From contig NMRB01000127.1 in assembly GCA_002633025.1 (NCBI GenBank), positions 425,717-489,716 on the forward strand: DNA of 64,000 bases, written 5' to 3'. Shown piece after piece: positions 56,320-64,000 of this stretch. The notes under the pieces were generated by a model. It was not told where the DNA came from, did not search any database, and saw only the letters and a list, made by a program, of their open reading frames with translations. This DNA comes from Notospermus geniculatus (taxonomy: Eukaryota > Nemertea > Pilidiophora > Heteronemertea > Lineidae). Made by a program: the position numbers and the translations under genes. Numbering within the stretch: the first letter of the stretch is position 1; each line of letters starts with the position of its first letter.

Positions 56320-57656
56320 TAATGGCACGTTGGGATAGCCCATGCAAAAAGGGCATTGATTGGTTATTTCTTCGGTTGGAGCTCGTACCCAGGGCTTAAC
56401 TTCTGCGATTAGGGTTTTTTAAGCCCTGGATAGCCTATACAATCAAAATCCTGCTACCGGATTTGTCGGTGACGTGAGCCAGTCTAGTTGGCCACCTGCC
56501 TAATTTCAATTGAAATTTGCGTTTCCAAGGTCACCGACGGAGGAGAGGACCAAGGTTGACAGCGGAGGAAGACCCTGAGGACGAGGTTGTCTTCGGTTGT
56601 CTGATTACTTCGGTCAGTTCCGCTACATTTTGTTCCTGCGATTGAAATAAACCCTTTTGACATCAAAGACCTTTGCACGTCAGAATCGACTTGCCAACCT
56701 TCACACGGCGCACTTTGTACCAGAAATCGTTTGAGCATTCAACTTTTTGAGTCGCTGTATCGCTCAGACATGTAAGACTTCTTGTCAATTGTATCACTGA
56801 GACATGTCTGAGTTCTTGTCAATTACATGACTTCCAAAGTTGTGTTCCACCGACACGAAATGAACGATGATTAAATTCAACCAATGCTATTGAACGCAAC
56901 TTCCGGTTTCGTGAGTCCATTATGCGTCAAGGCGCATGTAGACAAAACTCAACTTCCGCCATCGTGCTTATATCCAATAGGAGCAGTCAGCCGCGCATAT
57001 TGCTAACAGATGGCAGCACAGTCTTAGCGGACCAAATGTACAGGAAATCTATTATGATCGCTGCTCGATCGATAATGACTGGGTCCGCTAGATGCATTGA
57101 ATTTGGCCTTAGTGACACCTAGTGGTCAACTCGCTGACAGTTCCTATTGGCGCCGTCTGCACCACAGTGGAGTCGTTTTGTGCTACGTGAGGTGGTATCT
57201 TTGGTAACACCGAACTTCCCAAGACAACTTGACCCGACAACCCAGCAAGTGCAGAACGAGCCGACGTTTTTACTGCTTCACTCTTTTGAAAGCAAGCTTG
57301 TAAAGCAAACCATTATGTTCTTTCAACGTGTTTTGTACCACGCACAAAATATAGAGTACCACTCGTCAGTACTTCACTCAAAATGAATTCCGTTCCCTAC
57401 AAAAAGTTTAATAACACAAATAAAGTTTTGATTTGCGAGTCCTAAACATTAATTCATTTCATACATTTCCGGTGACTTTCTTCCTGCTTCCCTACCATTA
57501 TTCCAAGCACGTACCAAAACACGTCATGCCAACTGTCAAAACCTTTTTCAGCAGGATGCTATAATTGCGGTGAATGCAAAATTTTATGCGTTAATTCGCT
57601 AAACCTTCCGTTATTTTGTGATTTACTTCCAAAAATAAGTCGAGTATAAAGGAAAT
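56320..57656. other. intergenic; dispersed repeat at 57010-57150
   Basis: Contains the second copy of the repeat described at 1130-1290 (TTAGCGGACCAAATG, GTGACACCTAGTGGTCAA, CTGACAGTTCCTATT). No exon is recognised. Confidence 0.4.
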
Positions 57657-58148
57657 GTGAAGCTACTTTATGCTCTCATGAACACCAAGCGCGTGATGAA
57701 ATTCTTTTATTACATTGACCGAAAATCATTAATGGAGATCCCACCGCCGATCTCTAAATTTGTTAGTTACATGTATTCAGGTATGCAAGAGAGAGGAACG
57801 CAGACCACTAGAGTTGTTCTTGCTAACGGTTTTTACAACGTCTGGAAGGCTATTTTGCCGAAACCACCAGCAATTAAAACATGGTTACGTGCAAGACATC
57901 GTCAAGTACGCAGCTTGATCATGGCCTGTGAGCCAATGCTGTTAGCAGCCGTGGCAGAATTCAACAAATCAGGGCAGGTGTTACTTTATCCAAGGCATAG
58001 TTTGATTCCAGATCTCACCGCTAGGGCTATGTTCTGGGATCGCATTCGGAACGACCTGAGGCGAACTGCTTATCTGTCCACTGGGGGCGCATTTCACCTC
58101 GGACACAAGTCCAAGGCAGCCATATTGTTTATCAAGAAACTCACGTGA
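57657..58148 (+). CDS. unrecognised 163-codon open frame, doubtful
   Basis: The frame is basic and has no signal peptide or known motif; PKPPAIKTWLRARHRQVR is its most distinctive segment. Its last ~40 codons (from about 58030) lie within one arm of an inverted repeat (58030-58130 against 58385-58495), so at least its C terminus derives from repeat DNA. Frames of this length occur by chance in the window, and I would not call a gene without transcripts. Confidence 0.15.
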   Translation: MKLLYALMNTKRVMKFFYYIDRKSLMEIPPPISKFVSYMYSGMQERGTQTTRVVLANGFYNVWKAILPKPPAIKTWLRARHRQVRSLIMACEPMLLAAVAEFNKSGQVLLYPRHSLIPDLTARAMFWDRIRNDLRRTAYLSTGGAFHLGHKSKAAILFIKKLT

Positions 58149-58495
58149 CCACCGGCGACAGGGCCGTGGGACTATTTTGGCCGAATCTTGGCCTGTTAAG
58201 ATGTTCAACCTTATTTGCTGGATTATTTGAGCCATATTATATATAAAATTACCGGTATCTCACCCAATCTGCCAATTATTGATCAATAACGGAACGTTTT
58301 TGTGTGCCGTATTTTGTTCACGCGCAGGTGTGATGAGGCGAACCGCATCTGAACTCTCACAAACGGGCAGCAATCGTTGCGCGTTCAGGATGGCTGCCTT
58401 GGAATTGTGTCCGAGGGGAAATGCGAGTGTCTACGGGAATTGCCGAGCAGTTGCCTTCGGAAGTTCCGAATGCTGAGATCGGTTTGGCCTGTCGT
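58030..58495. repeat. imperfect long inverted repeat
   Basis: The left arm includes CATTCGGAACGACC, GCATTTCACCTCGGACACAA and CCAAGGCAGCCAT. The right arm carries the complements in reverse order (ATGGCTGCCTTGG, TTGTGTCCGAGG, GTTCCGAATG). Arms are about 100 bp and about 80% alike. Confidence 0.6.
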
Positions 58496-60967
58496 CCATG
58501 ATGCCGTGATCGGCCGACAGGCCGCCAATTCAGCTACATGTATTTATTGCGTTTTCTTACGGATCAAGGGATTGGACGGCAGACAACCGAAGAGCCTAGA
58601 AAGAAAATGACTTGAATATAGAATCTGGGACCGTGCGGACGTGGAAACCACACGGCTTACAAACTCTTCTAAAACACTAATTGGTCAACAAGAACCATCT
58701 TTCTTCGACATTTAAACCTGAGTCGTCCAAAAGTTTGATATCTTAATCACAACATGACTTGGTTGATTGTCTCCTGCGGGATTTATAATAATTTGTATGC
58801 AAGTTGTTGCACAGTCATGATCGCTTCTCTGTGTGAAGTATGATGAGTCACCACTGCAGGTGAAAGAGATAATTGGTGTCAACCAAGGGCGAGAAAGTAA
58901 TTAAGTGATGAGTTGTGCTTAATGCTTGATTTAATGATGATCGTGTCATAGTTGGATGAAGGATGCTTGGTGCCGCAGGTGACGCCGTCGGATGGGAGCG
59001 AACATCCAGGTGCAAGTAGTGGCTCAGGGTTTGCTAAGTTTTACAAACTTGTGGTCGTGATAGTGACAAAAGAAAGGATGTCGCCAGGCGGGGAGAGAGC
59101 ATCTATTCTAGAGGTGGCGCCCACTCAAAATCACTCAAAATCATGGTAAAAAACATACTTTTGCGGCGCCTCTGAATATGGATGACGTTCTACTACTCTC
59201 TAGTAGTTGTTCCATAAGTGGGCCTTTCGGTGAGGCTGGTCTCGATCATAGAAATCCGGTGCAAAGTGCCACGGTGTTTCTGTTTTCTTAGCGTTTTCTC
59301 TCATTGTAGAGGAAATAAAAGTGACAAATTTCTCTGTATTCCCTTATTGAAAACTCTGCCTTATAGGGAAACATTGAGATTTGGGGGACACTAGAAAACC
59401 TAACACCAACATCCATGAACAGGCCAGAAGAGCTATCGATGTCACTCCGTGATCGGATAATTACTGAAAACAATTTAAGTGAAGAAGCTGCGGGCTCCAT
59501 TTTGTTGCCAGACTAATATGGGATCTCCTCGTCTCGGCCCGTTAATGTGTTTTCCCAGCTCACCGTCTTCTCAAAGGTGTCTATGAGACTAATCGACAAT
59601 ATATGCCTTGTCATCCCTGGAATATTAAACACTTAAACTCATGGGATCAACTAAGTAAATGTCTTTGAAGCAGTCATCAAACACCTGTAATCCTCTGCGG
59701 AATAAAGTGGATGGCGGGAAGGGATAACTACTTCATCATAAAATCTCTCCTCACTACAGGCTGCCTCATCACTTAGTTGTTTACCGTTCAACCGTTTTAA
59801 ACGCGGCCAAATTTTTGCGTACGTGTACAGGACACGGCTGTTAGAAGTCAATGCATGTAGTGGAAAAGGTCCGGAACGAAATTTGATTGGTTGGTGCCCT
59901 ATTTGGAATATAATAGGAATTCCCTGACACATTAAGCCCTGCACGTCGACATGGTCGAGGCCTACAAAAGGAAACCACAGTATTAACGAGACGTTCGTAC
60001 AATAAAACTATTTGGTTCCTACCAAATATGGCAAACAATGGTTTGAAGACAATAAGAAGTTAACATAGGTATTTTGGGCGAAAGGATTTGGTGAAACCTG
60101 TGACAGCTATCGGCTATACCACAATGTTTATATGCAGCGGGAATTCCCTTCTCCATGATAACGTTAATATTGTTCGGCGATCTTATTCCAAGATTCAGTA
60201 AATTCAGTAAATTGCATCAACTCTCATGCTTCCGAGCTAAACTGCCGGAATTTTAGTGCCGAAGGTTGCATTTTTCTCAGTTGAGTATTATAAAATCAAG
60301 ATAATGTCAACGTCTTGCAATAGATAAACATGTTTAGAACAATTTGAACCTATTGGTAATCTGAAGTTCGATCTGATGACTTCAAAAAGTGCATTTGAAG
60401 TGTGATAAATTTACAGTAGAGGCCTCCTGCGCATGCCCAGATTGATTTCTTCCGGTCGTCAATAATATTCTATTGGCTTTGCTGTGGAGGTAGGATTTGG
60501 CTGCGTCACCGTACTATTTTTAGGAGGGCTTTCCCCATGTTGTGGCCGTTCTCCGAAAGGTGACGCCTCTATAGCAAATTCCCTTCCTAACAGTCGTGAG
60601 GACATGAAAAACAATATCGGAGCACCATCTGTGATTTTTTTTGTTTGGATTTGACAATTAAAATGCAGCAAGACCCGTGCTACGCACGTTTGTGCCCGAG
60701 CAAGTGAAAGACATGACAGTTCGTCATTAATGGTTCGAAGAATGAACATGAGTACAGCCATGGTGCTTTTTCTTGGATAATTCAATTCCTTTCCAGAGTT
60801 ACATATCGTGTCAACCAGTGACTGGTAACACATAACAGACAATCACCCAGTTTGCTTCAAAAGTCTGGGTAGGGAGAGATAGTTTACTTTCTCATCAAAC
60901 GATAGAAAAAATAAAAATTAATAAAAAAATGAAATAACAAATAAAAAAATAAAAAATGAAAAAGATC
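58496..60967. other. gene-poor stretch; A-rich run at 60893-60965
   Basis: No exon is recognised. The A/T-rich run at 60893-60965 directly borders the following tRNA-like sequence and reads as T-rich on the minus strand. Confidence 0.35.
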
Positions 60968-61045
60968 TGGATCGGGCTCGAACACGGAACCTTCAACCGC
61001 AACGGTTAATGTCAAACTGTCTTAGCCACTGAGGCCTAACCACAA
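60968..61045 (-). repeat. tRNA-like sequence with long T-rich 3' flank
   Basis: The minus strand has an A-box-like TCAGTGGCTAAGAC and a B box GTGTTCGAGCCC about 35 bp later, then GATCCAGATC and a ~70-bp T-rich stretch with TTTTT pol III terminators. The T stem is imperfect. It is likely a SINE or tRNA pseudogene; the T-rich tail is shared in style with 35018-35095. Confidence 0.45.
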
Positions 61046-62229
61046 TCTTCGCTGACCAACTTCGTCGTGTATATGACTCTTCTCATTTCGTCTCCAACAC
61101 TCGAAGTTACGCGACAAAAACCGAAACCAGCGTAGAGTTTCAACATATCACGGAGTTTGCCGGTAGAAAATGCGTGTGTGGCACCCTGCTCTGTGTTGTA
61201 GAAGGATACATCCACAGAATGTCACCAGTTACGTCATAGTAACCATATCGGAACAGGTCCGGACAGTTGTTTGAATAAAAATCAACTTACTAATGTACCA
61301 TATACAATCCTGGCTTCAGGGACCTGTTTCATAGAGTGACTTTAAACTAATGGTACTTAACCAAATGGAAAATGCATTGAGTTTGTGGTACCATCAGCTT
61401 AAAGTCAACAACAACAAAAATGGCGATTTGGGGGTATTTTTTAAAAAAACTTTCTTGATATATTTGCAGGTGCACAATCGTTACGTCGACGGTGCTCGTT
61501 CTTTGTAGACGGCTGAGGGTAAGTGCTTAATTAAAACATATTCCGGAGATGATATATCCCTATTAGGCATGGTCAAAACCCTTACAAAACTCTTCTGAAA
61601 TGATGGCTGTTCTTGAAATACAGGAAAGATTCGTGGGATTTTGTACGTGTGGTGGTTTCAGGTGTAACATCCTTCAATCTATTTAATTGAAAAGGTGATC
61701 CATTGCTAGAGGCAGTTCATGATGTTGAACTCGAAACACGTTGGCCATTAATGTCCTATCTTAATGGTTACTAACTGCTTTCCCCACTTTACAGTTCAAA
61801 TATCAGTTTTGCCAAAGGCAATCATGTCGTCTTTGATGGTGTCTATTCATCTTTGTGGTAGCTCTACTGCACGTATCAACAGATGTCGTTGAGCTGTTTG
61901 AATCAATCTTGGCATTATACCTGCCGCTGGCTCAAAATGGCTTACGCTTCAAAGGACACAAGAAATGGCCAGGGAGTCTTTCGCAGACAAGCACCAATTG
62001 ATGTCAGTTGTAGGAAGAAGTTTCTGTTCTTTTACCAGTAATTCCTTCTTTACCGTAACCAAAGTGTATGGATCCCCAAAGAACATCTAAGAGATTATTC
62101 GATCGTATTTGAGTTATCGGTGAAGGGAGGGTTAATCTGAATTTATGTCGTCTAGCACAAATGATATATGTTACCATTAAACAATCTTCAAAAGTTGCCA
62201 TTGTGGTTTAATTCCCCATTGTTGACGTA
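61046..62229. other. intergenic, nothing recognised
   Basis: A weak inverted repeat (GAGTGACTTTAAACTAATGGTAC against GTACCATCAGCTTAAAGTC) lies at 61336-61410. Confidence 0.3.
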
Positions 62230-62555
62230 CACTGTTAGAAATAACAGAAGATTTTACAGAAAATCTGTGCAGCAGAGTCCCCAGGACTGGATCTGTAAAA
62301 TTACAGAGTGATCTGTAAAACTACAATAAATGTTAACAGAGACTTGACTGGAGGCTGACCAAATTATATTTTCATACTGATATCAGAAGGCATCATAATG
62401 GGATGTCCAATGGAGTCCAACCAATACAGGAAAACATGAATCATACCATAAAAAAATTATGTAAATTTACAGAAAGTGCTGGGGACTCTGCTGCAGGCAC
62501 TTTCTGTAAAATTACTGCAAAATCACTACTGTAAAATTAATAATTTCTAACAGTG
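62230..62555. mobile_element. MITE, CACTGTTAGAAAT ends, TA target duplication
   Basis: Ends CACTGTTAGAAATAA and AATTTCTAACAGTG are flanked by TA on both sides (62228-62229 and 62556-62557). Subterminal arms GCAGAGTCCCCAG and CTGGGGACTCTGCTGC and the recurring word TCTGTAAAATTAC are inverted. Short inverted ends plus a TA duplication fit a Tc1/mariner-type non-autonomous element. Confidence 0.8.
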
Positions 62556-63967
62556 TAGATGGCAGATTTGCGCGAGACTAATTCTGATGGCCGTCTCGAT
62601 TTGTAACGAAGACGGTGATCGGACAGACAAGAATCGAGCTCCTTGCTTGTTTGACCTCTGATCTTTACGTTACCACCAATGAACAGACGTAGAATCTGCG
62701 ATAAAACACAAAAGAGGCTAATTACATGACCCAATACCAGCCGGTCCCAGTGTTGATTGAGCCATCTCGCATGACGAGTCGGGATTACTCATTTGATGGA
62801 TTTCTTTGCTGATCTGATACGTATGTCAATTAATCCCTCAGGTAGGAAGGTGATGGTGAGATTGGCTGACATACACCATTCTCTGTCTTTGGAATATCAA
62901 TATCAATACCAATGTCCCGACCAATCGTTACTGAATCTATAGCGATCTGAGACCAAAAGATGGACAATATTGCCTGGGGTGGCAAATCAGCTGTGTGAAA
63001 AGCCGAGGCAATTTCTCTCAAGAAAATGGACGAAGAAATGACCATGAATTCTTGACCGACATACTGATCAATGTGTAAAAACGCAGTTCTACACGATAAA
63101 CATTAGTCAAGATTTCGTGGCAATCTCTGCATCCAGTTTCTTGACTGGAATTGTCACTGCTGTTCACACAACTGATTTGCCACCGGTAATATTGTCATCA
63201 ATATTGCCCAGGTTGTCCAAAAATAGATGTACAAACACAGGACGCAAACAAGAAAAGAGCAAGAAATTTATGGAGGGTAAACTGAAGGCTAAATGACACC
63301 TGTGTGTAGCAGGCGAGCGGATATTGCTGTTTTTATTGCCCTGAACGGGAGAAAGAAAAAAACGTAGGAACACTTGGTGAGACCTTGGATAGGACGGAGA
63401 CATGCCCTTAGACATCAAGCTTCTTGGCAAGTCGTTTAAAACAGTATCCCTAATCTACTTTTGGTCTGGACATTCTTTGCTTGTAGTTGCCAAGAAACAT
63501 GGAATACTCTCATACAAATCAATAAGAAGCTTTCTGGATTTTGCAGTCCACGCCATCTCAGAGGCGCATGGAACGCTAGTGAGTCGGACAACAATGTTAG
63601 AAAGAGCCAAGAGTGTCGGGTGACCAGGCTTGGCTTCACGGCTGATTGTTCAGTCGAGTGATTTTGAACAACTGATGAAAACAGAAGTTCTTATGTCTGG
63701 ACAACTTCTTGATTAATATTGCCAGCCGTAGTCATTTTAGACGAGGCAACTTTGGAGGAATAATGGGCAAGAGCAACTCCCGTCAGGAAATTGTCAGGGT
63801 TGGCCATCGATCGATGCAATACTGGCAAAAGATGCCAATATCTAACTAACAACTGTTGTAACAGCGACACACCAAGAGGCGTGGCGGGTGAACACGATCC
63901 TGGAACCCCATCCTTTCCATCGTAAGGTGTCTGAAGTGCAAATCAACAAGACCATAAGTGACACATT
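62556..63967. other. intergenic, nothing recognised
   Basis: No exon was recognised on either strand. Confidence 0.3.
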
Positions 63968-64000
63968 GGCCCGTATTCTAGAATGCTCCTCAACGTAAAG
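63968..64000. mobile_element. left end of a GGCCCGTATTCTAGAA-family element, cut by window edge
   Basis: GGCCCGTATTCTAGAATGCTCC matches the terminus of the element at 55280-55456; the rest lies outside the window. Confidence 0.6.

Noticed and set aside
55980-56399. 139-codon plus-strand gene
   Set aside because: Half of it is the MITE at 56189-56319.

Overview
The window is eukaryotic DNA. It has split genes with GT/AG introns, tRNA-derived SINEs, many short inverted-repeat transposons, minisatellites and large gene-poor stretches. The style (frequent ACATGTA and TAGGCCTA words, dense MITEs, a tandem array of rhodopsin-type receptors with short introns) suggests a marine invertebrate deuterostome such as a cephalochordate, hemichordate or echinoderm. 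The sequence alone does not settle which. Four single 'n' characters (13173, 20244, 31945, 43171) mark assembly joins, and two of them damage receptor genes.

Layout. At 521-670 (minus) there is one 150-bp adenylyl cyclase exon from the end of the first membrane domain; the rest of that gene is not visible here. From about 1.1 to 10.3 kb I see SINE and MITE copies, a 274-bp duplication in which one copy carries a MITE and the other is an empty site, a histone H1-tail-like relic, and a 211-bp tandem repeat. The main gene content is 10.5-24.1 kb: seven minus-strand copies (called A to G, right to left) of one class A GPCR gene, each built from three coding exons in the same phases. A, C and D are complete. 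B, E and F are cut by assembly joins. G has exons 1 and 2 but no exon 3.

A single-exon class I SAM-dependent methyltransferase (25347-26186, plus) is the only other intact gene I am sure of. From 26.2 kb to the end the window is mostly intergenic: a 42-bp minisatellite, a ~104-bp tandem repeat, a candidate TATA promoter with a first-exon donor, a PIF/Harbinger transposase fragment nested inside another MITE, and many short inverted-repeat elements, several with diagnostic 3-bp TWA or 2-bp TA target duplications.

How they relate. The receptors are products of local tandem duplication. Four of them (B, C, D, E) also share an upstream block containing the nuclear-receptor half-site TCAAGGTCA. 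Adenylyl cyclase is a classical GPCR effector and lies downstream on the same strand, but a functional link is inference. I found no prokaryotic-style operon, CRISPR array or recognisable new defence system.
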